DNA of 64,000 bases from the NCBI RefSeq assembly GCF_002846365.1, contig NZ_PJMW01000002.1:5518001-5582000 (forward strand), given 5' to 3'. The stretch is from Nocardia fluminea (GTDB lineage Bacteria > Actinomycetota > Actinomycetes > Mycobacteriales > Mycobacteriaceae). The position numbers and the translations under genes are program-made. A model generated the notes under the pieces. The model was not told the DNA's origin. It saw only the letters and a program-made list of their open reading frames with translations, and did not search any database. Below are positions 24,644 to 34,431 of this stretch, piece by piece; within the stretch, counting starts at the first letter, position 1, and each line of letters starts with the position of its first letter.

Positions 24644-25383
24644 GTGTTGCGCCCGCCGTTGACGCCGATGACCTGGCCGGTGAGGTAGCCGGCCTCCTCG
24701 CTGACCAGGAACGCGCAGGTGGCGGCGACATCGGCGGGAGTGCCGATCCGGCCGACCGGGGTGCGCGCGATCTGGGCGCCGACGTCGATGAACCCGCGCT
24801 CCTCGGTCCGGCGCAGCATCGGTGTGTCGATGAAACCCGGCGGGATGGTGTTCACCGTGATCCCCCGCTTGGCGAATTCGAGCGCCAACACCTTGGTGAG
24901 GCCGACGACGCCCGACTTCGCCGAGACATAGCCCGCCAAACCGGCTGCGCCACTGTGGATACTCGACGACGAGATGTTGACGATGCGGCCCCAACCCTGC
25001 TCGATCATGTCCGGGAGCACCGCCTGGCAGCAGTCGAACGTCCCGGTGAGATTGATCGCCAGTGCCCTGCTCCAGGCCGCCGCGGTGATGTCGAGGAACG
25101 GGCCGTCGAGGGTAAGTCCGGCGCTGTTCACCAAGACGGTCGGGCGGCCGAGGCGGGCGCGTACTTCGGCGAGACCGGCATCGATGGCGGTGCGGTCGGT
25201 GACATCGACGGTCAGGCCGATGGCCTTGCCCCCGGCGTTCTCGATCCGGATCGCTGCCGCCTCGGCCGCGGCGCCGTCGATGTCGAAGATGGCGACGAGA
25301 GCACCGTCCGCGGCCAGGCGGGTGCTGATCGCGCCGCCGATCCCGGAGGCGCCGCCGGTGACAACGGCTGTGCGAGAACTCAT
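24640..25383 (-). CDS. Short-chain dehydrogenase/reductase
   Basis: NAD(P)-dependent dehydrogenase of 247 residues with TGGASGIGGAIS near the N-terminus, NSAG, NISSSSIHSGAAGLAGYVSAK (Ser and the Tyr-x3-Lys dyad; YVSAK) and a C-terminal GYLTGQVIGVNGGRNT of FabG-like SDRs. The Asp in IFDID after the second strand favours NAD over NADP. In the oxidative operon it could oxidise an alcohol made by the Rieske or TauD enzyme. ATGA overlaps join it to TauD upstream and CMD downstream; the longer upstream frame lies inside the TauD gene. Confidence 0.87.
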   Translation of the reverse strand: MSSRTAVVTGGASGIGGAISTRLAADGALVAIFDIDGAAAEAAAIRIENAGGKAIGLTVDVTDRTAIDAGLAEVRARLGRPTVLVNSAGLTLDGPFLDITAAAWSRALAINLTGTFDCCQAVLPDMIEQGWGRIVNISSSSIHSGAAGLAGYVSAKSGVVGLTKVLALEFAKRGITVNTIPPGFIDTPMLRRTEERGFIDVGAQIARTPVGRIGTPADVAATCAFLVSEEAGYLTGQVIGVNGGRNT

Positions 25384-26207
25384 TTGATCGCCTCCTCGCC
25401 CCGCAGGGTGGTGCGGTGCATCCGGCGAGGTTCGCGCCGGTCGAAGGCGCAGGCCCGGTGGACCAGGCCGCGGTTGTCCCAGATCACCAGATCGCCGACC
25501 GACCAGGCATGGCGCAGAACACGATCCGGCGCCGTGGCTCGCTCCTGGAGATCGGCCAGCAGCGCACTGCCCGCTCCGGTGTCCATGCCGAGAACGTGCG
25601 AAGCGGTCGCCCCGAAAACCAGTGAGCGACGCCCTGTTTCGTGCTCCCACACCAGCGGGTGTTCGCGGACCGTCCGCGAGGCCCACTCGCTCAGCTGTTC
25701 CGCGGTGGGCTCGGGGTAGGTCAGCCGCTGGATGGCCTCGAAGGTGTGGATCACCCGCAGTTCGGCGAAATCACGCTTCTCGGTATCGGAGAGATCGTCG
25801 TAGGCGGCGTAGGTGCTGGCGAACTCGGTCTCGCCGCCCTCGGTAGCGATCACGTGGGCGCTGAGCATCGACGCCTTCGCCGGGATGGCGTCCAGCGCCC
25901 CGTCCAGGTGCCAGAAATCGTTGCTGGCGAAGTATTCGGCATTCGGATTGTCCGGGTCGAAACTGATCTGCATGACATCGGGATTCGCGTAGAGCGGGAA
26001 CTGCACCAGCTCGCCCAGGCGGCGACCGAATGCCGCCTGCGCCTCGTCGCCGATGTGCAGTTCGCGAAACAGCAGGACGCCGTGCTCTTCGAGCGCCGCC
26101 ATGCACGCCGCGGGGATATCGGGATCGGTCAGCAGCCGGTCGATGCCGGCGTCTAGCACTTCGACGCCGACCGTGTCGCTCAGCTTCTTCGTGGCAAGAA
26201 TTGGCAT
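25380..26207 (-). CDS. TauD/TfdA-type 2-oxoglutarate-dependent dioxygenase
   Basis: Fe(II)/2-oxoglutarate dioxygenase of 275 residues hydroxylating an unactivated carbon. The facial triad is visible as His100 and Asp102 in FWHLDG and His250 in DNRGLVHRACAF, with Arg265 in MHRTTLRG as the probable 2-oxoglutarate anchor. Family members remove alpha-keto-acid or sulfonate/ether substituents by hydroxylation; the substrate here is unknown. ATG 26207 has GAGGAG upstream; ATG 26219 would instead give an ATGA overlap with the aldehyde dehydrogenase gene. Part of the ten-gene oxidative operon. Confidence 0.9.
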   Translation of the reverse strand: MPILATKKLSDTVGVEVLDAGIDRLLTDPDIPAACMAALEEHGVLLFRELHIGDEAQAAFGRRLGELVQFPLYANPDVMQISFDPDNPNAEYFASNDFWHLDGALDAIPAKASMLSAHVIATEGGETEFASTYAAYDDLSDTEKRDFAELRVIHTFEAIQRLTYPEPTAEQLSEWASRTVREHPLVWEHETGRRSLVFGATASHVLGMDTGAGSALLADLQERATAPDRVLRHAWSVGDLVIWDNRGLVHRACAFDRREPRRMHRTTLRGEEAIK

Positions 26208-26215
26208 CGCGCTCC

Positions 26216-27646
26216 TCATTCTTCCGGCGGTGCGTACCCGAGTACGCCCTTGATCTCGAGGTAGTCGTGGAAGCCGAATTCGCCCCACTCGCGGCCGTTT
26301 CCGCTCTTCTTGTATCCGCCGAAGGGGACCTCGAAGTCGAACCCGTCGTTGATCGAGACCGACCCCGCTCTGATCCGGCGGGCCACCGCACGCGCCTGTG
26401 CCAGATCGGTACCTGCGACGAAGCCGGCCAGCCCGTAGTCGGTGTCGTTGGCGATGTCGACGGCGTGATCGAGATCGTCGTAGCCCAGGATCGTCAGGAC
26501 CGGCCCGAAGATCTCCTCGCGGGCGATGGTCATGTCGTTGGTGACCTCGGCGAAGACCGTGGGCCGCACGAAGTAGCCGGTGCTCAGTCCCTCCGGCCGC
26601 CCCGGCCCGCCCGCCACCAGCGTCGCGCCTTCGCCGATGCCCTTCTGGATCAGCGCCTGGATCTTGTCGAACTGCGCGCCCGACACCACGGGGCCGATGG
26701 CGAAATCGCCCAGCGGATCACCGACAGTGACCCCCGCGGCCGCACCACGGGCGACCTCGATCGCCTCGGCCATCCGTGACTGTGGCACCAGCATGCGCGA
26801 AGGCGCGCTACAGGTCTGGCCCGAGTTGAGCATCATGCTCGCCACGCCCTTGCCGACGTTCTCGGCGAAGGCGTCGTCGTCGAGAATGATGTTGGGGCTC
26901 TTGCCGCCGAGTTCCTGGGTGACCCGCTTGACCCCGGCCGCTGCGTTGCGCGCGATGTCGATGCCCGCCCTGACCGACCCGGTGAAGGAGACCATGTCGA
27001 CGTCGGGATGACTCGTCAGCGGCACGCCGACGGCGAGGCCGTCGCCCTGCACCAGGTTGAACACCCCGGCGGGAACACCGGCGGCATCGAGGATCTCGGC
27101 GAAGATCTGCCCCGTGAACGGTGACAGTTCCGAGGGCTTGAGCACCATCGTGCAGCCGGTGGCCAGCGCCGGGAACACCTTCACCGCGATCAGGTTCAGC
27201 GGCCAATTCCAGGGAGTGATCAAGGCGCACACCCCGATCGGCTCCTTGACGATCAGCGAGGCGCCGCGCTGTTCGTCGAAGCGGAACCGTTCGAGGATCT
27301 CGATCGTGGTGCTCAGCTGGCCTGCCCCCAGATCCACCTGGAATCCGTTGGCCAGGGCGGCCGGTGCCCCCAATTCCTCCATGAGCGCCGCCCCGAGGTC
27401 GGGGGCGCGCTGCTGATACTCGGCGAGGACGGCGCGCAACAACGTGATCCGTTGCGCGGGATCGGTGCTCGACCAGCCGGGGAAGGCTGCGCGCGCGGCG
27501 GCGACCGCGCGATCCACATCTGCCGCCGTGCCGACGGCCACGGTGCCGCACACCTGTTCGGTGGCCGGGTTCACCACATCCATGGTGCGCGGCTCGGCGG
27601 GGTCGACCCACTGTCCGTCGATATAGAACTTCAGATATTCACGCAT
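26216..27646 (-). CDS. Aldehyde dehydrogenase
   Basis: NAD(P)-dependent oxidation of an aldehyde to the acid. The 476-residue protein has the family landmarks PWNWPLNL near residue 145, FTGSVRAG near 221, catalytic Glu245 in ELGGKSPN and catalytic Cys279 in SGQTCSAPSR, then EEIFGPVLTI. The acid product could be handed to one of the four ligases or the CoA-transferases. An upstream frame continues into the ThDP gene, but the ATG at 27646 gives the normal family N-terminus; the gap to the ThDP enzyme gene is seven bases. Confidence 0.92.
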   Translation of the reverse strand: MREYLKFYIDGQWVDPAEPRTMDVVNPATEQVCGTVAVGTAADVDRAVAAARAAFPGWSSTDPAQRITLLRAVLAEYQQRAPDLGAALMEELGAPAALANGFQVDLGAGQLSTTIEILERFRFDEQRGASLIVKEPIGVCALITPWNWPLNLIAVKVFPALATGCTMVLKPSELSPFTGQIFAEILDAAGVPAGVFNLVQGDGLAVGVPLTSHPDVDMVSFTGSVRAGIDIARNAAAGVKRVTQELGGKSPNIILDDDAFAENVGKGVASMMLNSGQTCSAPSRMLVPQSRMAEAIEVARGAAAGVTVGDPLGDFAIGPVVSGAQFDKIQALIQKGIGEGATLVAGGPGRPEGLSTGYFVRPTVFAEVTNDMTIAREEIFGPVLTILGYDDLDHAVDIANDTDYGLAGFVAGTDLAQARAVARRIRAGSVSINDGFDFEVPFGGYKKSGNGREWGEFGFHDYLEIKGVLGYAPPEE

Positions 27647-27653
27647 GATTTCC

Positions 27654-29360
27654 TCACTGAGTTCCTTCCGCGTACCAGGTGCGGAACTCGTCATAACTCG
27701 GCATTTCTTCCGAATTCGCCTTGGGGTCGACCGCGACATGGATGACGCCAGGTCGTCCGCTGGCGTAGGCGCGTTTGATGGCGGGGGCGATGTCCTCGTC
27801 GCGTTCGACATATTCGCCGTAGCAACCGAAACCCTCGGCGACCTTGTCCAAGCGGGTGTTCGTGCTCCAGTGGACGCCGGTCTCGAGCGAGCCCTGTCCA
27901 TAGGTGCGCTTGTAGACGCCGACCTCGAGTCCCCACGCGTAGTCGACCGCGACCACGCAGACCAATGGAAGGTTCAGCCGCGCCGCGGTTTCCAGTTCGG
28001 CGATGTGGAACTGGAACGAGGAATCGCCGGTGATCAGCATCAGCGGGCGTTTCCCGCCGTCGGCCACACCGGCGCCGACGGCGTAGGGCAGGCCGGTGCC
28101 CAGATGCCCGAAGTTCTGATTCCACATCACGTCATGGGGTTTGGCCTGGGAGTAGGTCCAGCCGAAGATGGTGGTCGCGCCGCCGTCGCGCACCATGATG
28201 CCGTCGGCCGGGAACGATTTCGTCGCCTCCACGATCAGCCGCGCCGGGTGTACCGGCGACATGCCCGACGGCGCGGTCTCGGCCAGTTCGGCGAGCTGGG
28301 CCGCGTCCTGTTCGATCCAGCCCGCGAGCTCGGGAGTGGGGGTGCGCGGAGTGTCGCGCAGCGCCTCGACCAGCTGCGGGACGATTGCGCGCAGGTCGCC
28401 GACCAGCGGCACGTCCACCGACCGGTTCACCCCGATGGCCTCGGGGTCCTGTTCGACGAGGATCCACTTGCGCTGTGCCTCGTTGGCGACCCAGTGCCTG
28501 CCGCGACCGTAGTGCACCGGCTCGCCCAATTCGGTGCCGATGGCCAGGCACAGATCGGATTTCACCACCGCGTCGATCGCCGCCGCCGAGAAACCGTACG
28601 GGAAGGTGCGGTCCTCGAGCCCGGCGAGGAAGGAGGTGCCGCCCGAGGTCTGGATGACCGGGCAGGCCATGGCCTCGGCGAGCGCGCGGACCGAGGCGCC
28701 TGCGCGCGCGGTGTGCACGCCGTGTCCGACGAGCAGCACGGGCTGGGTCGCCGCTCTGATGTACTCGACCGCCTCGGCGATCCGGTCCGGGCCTGCCGTC
28801 TGCCCGACCAGGCGATAGGCCGAGGGCGCCAGCGCGGGCGCGACGTCGAGGTCTTCCTGGATCACGTGCGAGGGGTACTCGATGTACACCGGACCCGGGG
28901 TGCCGGAGAGTGCCTTGCGCAGACCCTCGCGGATGACCTCGTCGGTCTGGTCGGCGTATTCGATACTGGCGCAGTACTTCACCGAAGGCTCGAACAGCGC
29001 GGCCTGTTTGACGAATTGGATGCGGCCGCGACGCACCCGCTGCTCGGTGATCCGCGCGCGCTGCCCGCCGAGGAAGATGACCGGCGAGTTCTCGACCTTG
29101 GCACACATCATCGCGCCGGCCAGATTGGCGACGCCGGGGCCGAGCGTGCCGATGCACACCGCGGCTCTACCGGTCATCCGGGAGACGGCCTCGGCCATGA
29201 AACCGGCGGACTCCTCGTGGTGCGGGGCCACCACCTGCCACCCGCGTTCTTCGGCGAGGTGGAACATGTGCACGAAGTTCGGATCGGGAATGCCGAAGAG
29301 GGTGTTGATGCCTTCGGCCTCGAAGAGTTGCAGAATGCGTTCGTAGACTTTAACCGACAT
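27654..29360 (-). CDS. Thiamine-diphosphate enzyme (acetolactate synthase-like)
   Basis: A 568-residue ThDP enzyme of the acetolactate synthase/benzoylformate decarboxylase superfamily. The activating Glu49 lies in PHHEESAGFMAEA; the magnesium/ThDP motif reads GDSSFQFHIAELETAARLNLPLVCVV (in pieces GDSSFQFHIAEL and ETAARLNLPLV), a GDS variant of GDG. Such enzymes decarboxylate 2-oxo acids or cleave/ligate 2-hydroxyacyl or cyclic diketone substrates. Next to the aldehyde dehydrogenase, a 2-oxo-acid decarboxylase making an aldehyde is the simplest idea; a C-C hydrolase-like or lyase role is also possible. Start ATG overlaps the SDR stop by 11 bases. Confidence 0.88.
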   Translation of the reverse strand: MSVKVYERILQLFEAEGINTLFGIPDPNFVHMFHLAEERGWQVVAPHHEESAGFMAEAVSRMTGRAAVCIGTLGPGVANLAGAMMCAKVENSPVIFLGGQRARITEQRVRRGRIQFVKQAALFEPSVKYCASIEYADQTDEVIREGLRKALSGTPGPVYIEYPSHVIQEDLDVAPALAPSAYRLVGQTAGPDRIAEAVEYIRAATQPVLLVGHGVHTARAGASVRALAEAMACPVIQTSGGTSFLAGLEDRTFPYGFSAAAIDAVVKSDLCLAIGTELGEPVHYGRGRHWVANEAQRKWILVEQDPEAIGVNRSVDVPLVGDLRAIVPQLVEALRDTPRTPTPELAGWIEQDAAQLAELAETAPSGMSPVHPARLIVEATKSFPADGIMVRDGGATTIFGWTYSQAKPHDVMWNQNFGHLGTGLPYAVGAGVADGGKRPLMLITGDSSFQFHIAELETAARLNLPLVCVVAVDYAWGLEVGVYKRTYGQGSLETGVHWSTNTRLDKVAEGFGCYGEYVERDEDIAPAIKRAYASGRPGVIHVAVDPKANSEEMPSYDEFRTWYAEGTQ

Positions 29361-30276
29361 GCGTGCTGCCCTCCATGGCTGTCGCGAAGCTCTTGGTGAG
29401 GTGGTCGAGATGGCCGGAGGGGACCACCGGCAGGATCCACGGGTTCTCGGTCGAGCGGATCGCGTCCATCCGCCCGCCGACCTCCTCGATCGACCAGGAC
29501 GGTTGGTACACCCCTGGGGTCTCGGCGATGAACGCCCGCGCCACCCGTCCGGCGATCGACACCAGCATTTCCCCGGTGATCGAACAGGATTCGTGCGCGA
29601 GCCACCCCACCACCGGCGCCGCCAGTTCCGGGTCCATGGGCGGGTAGGCTGAGGTGTCGATGCCCTCGGCGAGGCGGGTGAGCGCGGCGGGAACGATCAC
29701 GTTGCAGCGGACGCCGTGCTCGGCGCCCTCGAGCGCCACCACGTTCGACAGTCCGATCAGACCCGCCTTGGCCGCGCCGTAGTTGGCGACCCGGTGGTTG
29801 CCGTACAGCCCGCCGATCGACGAGGTGAGGACCACCCGGCCGTATCCGGCGGCGCACATCAGCCCGAAGGCGGGCCGCACCACATGGAACGCGCCGCGCA
29901 GGTGGACATCGAGCACGGCGTCGAAATCCTCGTAGGTCATCTCCGAGAGTGGCGCGTACCGGTTGTTGCCCGCGTTGTGGACGATGATGTCGATCCGGCC
30001 GAAGGCGTCGAGCGCGGTCTGCACGATCGCCTGACCGCCCTGCGCGGTCGCCACCGAATCGGTGCAGGCCACCGCCGCACCGCCGGCGTCGGTGATCTCG
30101 CGGACGACCGCCTCGGCGACCCCGGCGTCGCCGCTGTCGCCGCTGATGGTGCTGCCGGGATCGTTGACGACGACCCGGGCACCCCTCGCGGCGAGCAGCA
30201 GCGCGTAGGCGCGGCCCAATCCTCTTCCGGCGCCGGTGATCACGGCGACTCTGCCCTCGAAACCGAGTTCAGACAT
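29350..30276 (-). CDS. SDR of the MFE-2 hydroxyacyl-CoA dehydrogenase type
   Basis: A 308-residue SDR with the longer MFE-2-like layout: TGAGRGLGRAYALLLAARGARVVVNDPG (in parts TGAGRGLGRAYAL and GARVVVNDPG), HNAGNNRYAPL, SSIGGLYGNHRVANYGAAK with the YxxxK pair, and a 70-residue C-terminal stretch ending in a tail (ETPGVYQPSWSIEEV) seen in peroxisomal-type 3-hydroxyacyl-CoA dehydrogenases. The substrate could be an acyl-CoA or an alicyclic alcohol. It sits between the BVMO and the ThDP enzyme, 24 bases after the former. Confidence 0.87.
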   Translation of the reverse strand: MSELGFEGRVAVITGAGRGLGRAYALLLAARGARVVVNDPGSTISGDSGDAGVAEAVVREITDAGGAAVACTDSVATAQGGQAIVQTALDAFGRIDIIVHNAGNNRYAPLSEMTYEDFDAVLDVHLRGAFHVVRPAFGLMCAAGYGRVVLTSSIGGLYGNHRVANYGAAKAGLIGLSNVVALEGAEHGVRCNVIVPAALTRLAEGIDTSAYPPMDPELAAPVVGWLAHESCSITGEMLVSIAGRVARAFIAETPGVYQPSWSIEEVGGRMDAIRSTENPWILPVVPSGHLDHLTKSFATAMEGSTHVG

Positions 30277-30300
30277 GGTGCGCTCCGTTCACCGCGCGCC

Positions 30301-32142
30301 TCATCGGGCCGGTTCGGGCGGGGTGCCGAGGGCAAGGCCGGGCAGCTCGCCGGTGTCGCGCCACGCCTGGAGCAGATCCTCGAAGGCGTAGAAGCCGGGC
30401 CAGTACGGGTCACCGAGGTGGGAGCGGATCTGCTGCTCACCCTCGTTGTTGTAGTAGCCGGGGGTGCACTCGCGCTGAAAATTGCTGTTGTCGATCGCGC
30501 TCTCGCGCACGGTGGTGCACCACTGCTCCTGCGCCTCGGCGGTGGGTTCCACCGTGGTCGCGCCACGGGCCATCGTCTCCTTGATGATGTAGGCGATGTG
30601 GGTGGCCTGCTGCTCGAACATGGCCGTCGTGCTCGCGGTCACCCCGCCCTGGACGAAGCCGGTGAAGAACTGATTCGGGAAGCCGTTGGTCATCGTGCCG
30701 TGCAGGGTGCGATAGCCCTTGGCCCAGTGGTCGTAGAGCGAGAGGCCCTCGCGGCCCGCGAAGGGGGCGATGCCGAAGCGCCGGTCGAGGTCGGTGGTGA
30801 TCTCGAAGCCGCTGGCGAAGATGATGCAGTCGACCTCGTGTTCGACACCGTCGGCGACGATGCCCCCGGTGGTGATCCGTTCGACGCCCTTGGTGCCCGA
30901 CACATCGACGAGGGTGACGTTGGGGCGGTTGAAGGTCGGCAAATAGTCGTCGTTGAAACAGGGCCGCTTGCACAGGAATCGGTAGTACGGCTTGAGCGCT
31001 TCGGCCGTGGCCGTATCGGTGACAACGGCGTCGACACGGTCGCGCACCCGCTGCATCGCCTGATAGTCCAGCAGCTCCCGCAGCTCCATGAACTTCTCCG
31101 GCGTCAGATCCGCCCAGCCGCCGGTGCGGTCGAGGTGATCGCGCACATTGCGGCTGACCTCGGTCCATCCGTCGCAGACCAGATCGTGCTGACCGGGACC
31201 GTAGGCCTCGAACGCGCCGGTGTGGAAGTTGCGACGCAACTCCTCCTGCCAACCCGGCCGCAAGGACTGTGCCCACGCGGGGTCGGTCGGCACGTTGCCA
31301 CGTTCGTAGATGTAGGACGGGGTCCGCTGGAAAACGGTCAGGTGCCGCGCCGAGCGGGCGAGGTGGGGGATCGACTGCACCCCGCTGGCGCCGGTGCCGA
31401 TGATCGCCACCCGCTTGTCGGCGAGCTTGTCCAGGCCGCCGCGCAGGTCGCCGCCGGTGTAGTCGTAGTCCCAGCGTGCGGTGTGGAAAGTGTGGCCCGC
31501 GAAGTCGGCGATCCCGGGGATGCCGGGAAGCTTGGGCCGGTTGAACGGGCCCTGGCACATGATGACGAAGCGCGCGCGGATCTCGTCGCCCCGGTTGGTG
31601 CCGATCCGCCAGCGCTGAATCGACGCGTCCCACGTCATCGAACGAGTCAGCGTGCCGAAGAGCGCCTTCTCGTAGAGGCCGAAGTGCTTGCCGATGCGTT
31701 GACAGTGCTCGAAGACCTCGTCGCCGAAGGAGTACTTCTGCTGGGGGATGTAGCCCACTTCCTCGAGCAGCGGCAGGTAGCAGTAGCAGTCGGTGTCGCA
31801 CTGGATGCCGGGATAGCGGTTCCAGTACCAAGCGCCGCCGAAATCACCGGCGTGCTCGATGATGCGGAAGTTCTGCACCCCGGCACCGCTGATCCGGGCC
31901 GCGGTGACGAGTCCGGCCAGCCCGCCGCCGAGGATCGCGACATCGATGTCCTGCGAGATCGGCGGCCGCGCTACGACCGGGGTGTAGGGATCGGACTCGT
32001 GGTACTCGGCGAATTCCGCCTCGGCCTCCACGTACTGCTGCTGGCCTTCCGGGCGGATCCGCTTGTCGCGCTCGGCGAGATACCTCGCTCGCAGCGCATC
32101 GCGATCGACCTCGGGCGTCTGCGTCGGTTCGCAGGTGTGCAT
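30301..32142 (-). CDS. Flavin monooxygenase, Baeyer-Villiger type
   Basis: FAD/NADPH-dependent monooxygenase likely to convert a ketone to an ester or lactone. The 613-residue protein has two Rossmann dinucleotide motifs, GGGLAG at about 72-77 and GTGASG at 249-254, separated by the BVMO fingerprint at residues 214-225 ([12 protein letters not shown], with Phe214, Gly216, His220, Trp224, Asp225). A preceding N-terminal extension of about 65 residues is like that of cyclohexanone/cyclopentanone- and steroid-type BVMOs. The ATG at 32142 has GAGGAA upstream; an ATG 15 codons earlier has none. Neighbours are a Rieske oxygenase and SDRs that could make the ketone. Confidence 0.92.
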   Translation of the reverse strand: MHTCEPTQTPEVDRDALRARYLAERDKRIRPEGQQQYVEAEAEFAEYHESDPYTPVVARPPISQDIDVAILGGGLAGLVTAARISGAGVQNFRIIEHAGDFGGAWYWNRYPGIQCDTDCYCYLPLLEEVGYIPQQKYSFGDEVFEHCQRIGKHFGLYEKALFGTLTRSMTWDASIQRWRIGTNRGDEIRARFVIMCQGPFNRPKLPGIPGIADFAGHTFHTARWDYDYTGGDLRGGLDKLADKRVAIIGTGASGVQSIPHLARSARHLTVFQRTPSYIYERGNVPTDPAWAQSLRPGWQEELRRNFHTGAFEAYGPGQHDLVCDGWTEVSRNVRDHLDRTGGWADLTPEKFMELRELLDYQAMQRVRDRVDAVVTDTATAEALKPYYRFLCKRPCFNDDYLPTFNRPNVTLVDVSGTKGVERITTGGIVADGVEHEVDCIIFASGFEITTDLDRRFGIAPFAGREGLSLYDHWAKGYRTLHGTMTNGFPNQFFTGFVQGGVTASTTAMFEQQATHIAYIIKETMARGATTVEPTAEAQEQWCTTVRESAIDNSNFQRECTPGYYNNEGEQQIRSHLGDPYWPGFYAFEDLLQAWRDTGELPGLALGTPPEPAR

Positions 32143-32191
32143 AGCGAATTCCTCGGTGGGATGCGGTGTTTCGGGTGGGCGGGGCACGGGC

Positions 32192-33574
32192 TCAGGTGAG
32201 ATCGCGCGGTGCGCCGGTACCCATGTAGGTGGCCAGGTTGTGGTGCAGGTTGACGACGCTGCGTTCGCGGTACGGGTTGGGCTTGGGTCCGGAGAACCCG
32301 CGCGTCTTCATGCCCCGTTGGACCGCGGCCATATTGGAGAAGTCCTGGGGCAGCACGGTGCGCCACGCCGGATCGTCCTCGGCGGTGTACTCCCACTCGG
32401 TCTTCGGTTCCTGGCCCGCCGGGAACAGTTCGTAGACCGCGGCTTCGAAGATGCACTTGTCCGGGTCGTAGCCGAAGGGTCGGGCGCTGTAGCAGAGCAT
32501 GTTGTTGAGCGCGTGACCGATCTGGAAGTTGGGAAAGATCTGCCATGCCGTCCCCGCGGCGGCGACCGCCTGCGGGTCGACCGTCGGCCACACCACTCCG
32601 CGTTCGGCGTCGTAGTTCCTGGCCGATCGCAGCCAGTGCTCGAGCACCTGATCGGCCGGCGTGCTCTCCGGCAGCTCGGCGACCAGCCGATTCGCGGCGT
32701 CGACCAGGGTTTTTGTGGTATTGGTGTTGGCGTTCTCCCAGGTGAAGTTCTGTAGTTCGGCCGTGGACATGCGGGCGTCCGGCCCGGCCCCGAGCCGCAG
32801 TTTCGCCTGGTTCTCCTCCATGCCCTTGGGTGCGTCGTAGCCGATGTTGCTGTGCTTTCCCTGGGCGCGCGACCATCCGAGGAAGTTGCCGAAATTCATG
32901 AACTCGGGGTGGGTGTAGGGCACGTGGTAGGTCTCCATGAAGGCCTCCAGCGCGACCTTCCAGTTGCAGTCGAAGACCAGCCAGCGCCGCCAGCGGTAGC
33001 GCATGTTCTCCAGCTGGAACGGGTCGAGCAGGCTCGCGGCCGGTTCCAGATAGTCCCGCAGCGATTCGGCCTCGGGGTCCATGGTGATCCAGATCCACCC
33101 GCCCCAGGTGTCGACCCTGACCTCGGAGAGCCGGGTCTTGTCCGGGGTCAGACCGCGCGGCCAGTCCTGCTGCTCGGCCGCGAAGGTGTTGTTGCCCTCC
33201 AGGTCGTAGCGCCAGCCGTGGAAACCGCAGACGAATTGCTTGCAGCTGCCGCGTGTCCGGCGCGCGTACGGGGCGGTGTCGACCAGCCTGCGACCTCGAT
33301 GCGAGCAGACGTTGTAGTGCGCGCGAAGGGTGTCCGGCGCCGACCGCACCACGATGATCGAGTCGTCGAGGATGTCGTAGGTGAGGAAATCTCCGACCTT
33401 CGCCAATTCCTCGACCCGGCCGACCTGCTGCCACACCTTGGCCCACAGTTTGTCGCGTTCGGCGCGGGCGTACTCCTCGGACAGATAGGCCTCGACGCCG
33501 ATCGTGCGCGGTGTCGACAGCGCGTCTTCGGTTGCGGCGACCGCGGATTCGATGTTGGCGACAGTGTCGGTCAT
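32192..33574 (-). CDS. Rieske non-heme iron oxygenase, large subunit
   Basis: Second Rieske oxygenase of the window, 460 residues. The [2Fe-2S] ligands are Cys90, His92, Cys116 and His119 (CSHRG and CGFHGW), and the mononuclear iron site is in EAFMETYHVPYTHPEF with His217 and His222. It differs from the first enzyme (5469-6740) in length and C-terminal domain, so it should act on another substrate or step. As with the first, no ferredoxin or ferredoxin reductase gene accompanies it. ATGA overlap with the SDR upstream. Confidence 0.92.
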   Translation of the reverse strand: MTDTVANIESAVAATEDALSTPRTIGVEAYLSEEYARAERDKLWAKVWQQVGRVEELAKVGDFLTYDILDDSIIVVRSAPDTLRAHYNVCSHRGRRLVDTAPYARRTRGSCKQFVCGFHGWRYDLEGNNTFAAEQQDWPRGLTPDKTRLSEVRVDTWGGWIWITMDPEAESLRDYLEPAASLLDPFQLENMRYRWRRWLVFDCNWKVALEAFMETYHVPYTHPEFMNFGNFLGWSRAQGKHSNIGYDAPKGMEENQAKLRLGAGPDARMSTAELQNFTWENANTNTTKTLVDAANRLVAELPESTPADQVLEHWLRSARNYDAERGVVWPTVDPQAVAAAGTAWQIFPNFQIGHALNNMLCYSARPFGYDPDKCIFEAAVYELFPAGQEPKTEWEYTAEDDPAWRTVLPQDFSNMAAVQRGMKTRGFSGPKPNPYRERSVVNLHHNLATYMGTGAPRDLT

Positions 33575-34431
33575 GGCTTCTCCTCACGGGTGATGGCGGC
33601 TCGGAACGCGGCGTCCTCGAGGAACAGGGAGGTGTGGTCGGCGTCGAGGTGGGTCCACTTGAGGTCGAGACCGCCGTCGACCAGCAGGGTCTGGCCCGTG
33701 ATGTAGGTCGACAGGTCCGAGAGCAGGAACAAGATCGCGCCCGCCTGCTCGTCGGGTCGACCGCGTCGGCCCATGGCGATCGCCCGGCGGTCCCGCTCGG
33801 CGTCCTCGCCGACATAGGTGGCCGAGGCCGGGGTCTTGGTCACCCCGGGGGCCACGGCGTTCACCCGGATCCCGTCGGCGGCGAGTTCGACGGCCAGCGT
33901 CCGGGTCGCGGCCACCAGCGCGGCCTTGGCTGTGCCGTAGCCGATATGGAACGGCGCGGTGTTCATCCCGCTGATCGAGGAGATCGAGACGATCGAGCCG
34001 GGGCGCTGTCGTGCTTTCAGTTCGGCGGCGACAGCCTGACTCATGAAGAACATCGTTTCCAGGTTCTGGGTGAACAACGCGCGCCAATCCGCGCGGCTCA
34101 CCCGCAGCGCGGGCATCCACGTCGCCGGCGCGGCGCCGCCGGCGACATTGACCAGCCCGTGCAGCTCGCCCTCGGTCCCGCGGATCCGCGCGAGCACCGT
34201 GGCGATGCCGTCGTCGGTCGAGGCGTCGGCGGCCACCGGAACGATCGAGAGCCCTTGTGCCACCAGTGGATCGAGGTGGGTGGCGAGGTTGTCCCGAGAT
34301 CGGCTCACCGCGATCACGGTGGCCCCGGCTCGTGCGACCATCTCGACCACCGAGGTCCCGATCCCGCCGCCCGCCGCACCGGACACGACGACGACACGTC
34401 CGGTCAGATCGGTCGGCACGGCCCGGCTCAT
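33571..34431 (-). CDS. Short-chain dehydrogenase/reductase
   Basis: A 286-residue SDR with SGAAGGGIGTSV as nucleotide motif, NVAGGAAP in place of NNAG, SSISGMNTAPFHIGYGTAK (Ser and the Tyr-x3-Lys pair) and GQTLLVDGGLDLKW near the end. A C-terminal extension of about 25 residues is slightly longer than the FabG norm. Ser-Arg after the second strand suggests NADP preference. Second gene of the ten-gene operon, four-base overlaps with the beta-propeller gene and the Rieske gene. Probably oxidises a ring hydroxyl, giving the ketone the BVMO would need. Confidence 0.86.
   Translation of the reverse strand: MSRAVPTDLTGRVVVVSGAAGGGIGTSVVEMVARAGATVIAVSRSRDNLATHLDPLVAQGLSIVPVAADASTDDGIATVLARIRGTEGELHGLVNVAGGAAPATWMPALRVSRADWRALFTQNLETMFFMSQAVAAELKARQRPGSIVSISSISGMNTAPFHIGYGTAKAALVAATRTLAVELAADGIRVNAVAPGVTKTPASATYVGEDAERDRRAIAMGRRGRPDEQAGAILFLLSDLSTYITGQTLLVDGGLDLKWTHLDADHTSLFLEDAAFRAAITREEKP

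Noticed and set aside
26207-26219. ATG 26219 as start of the TauD gene
   Set aside because: It gives the usual ATGA overlap, but the GAGGAG site is placed for ATG 26207; kept as an alternative only.
29716-32199. 827-codon plus-strand frame
   Set aside because: Antisense to the SDR and BVMO genes; low-complexity Val/Gly/Glu/Arg composition without motifs.
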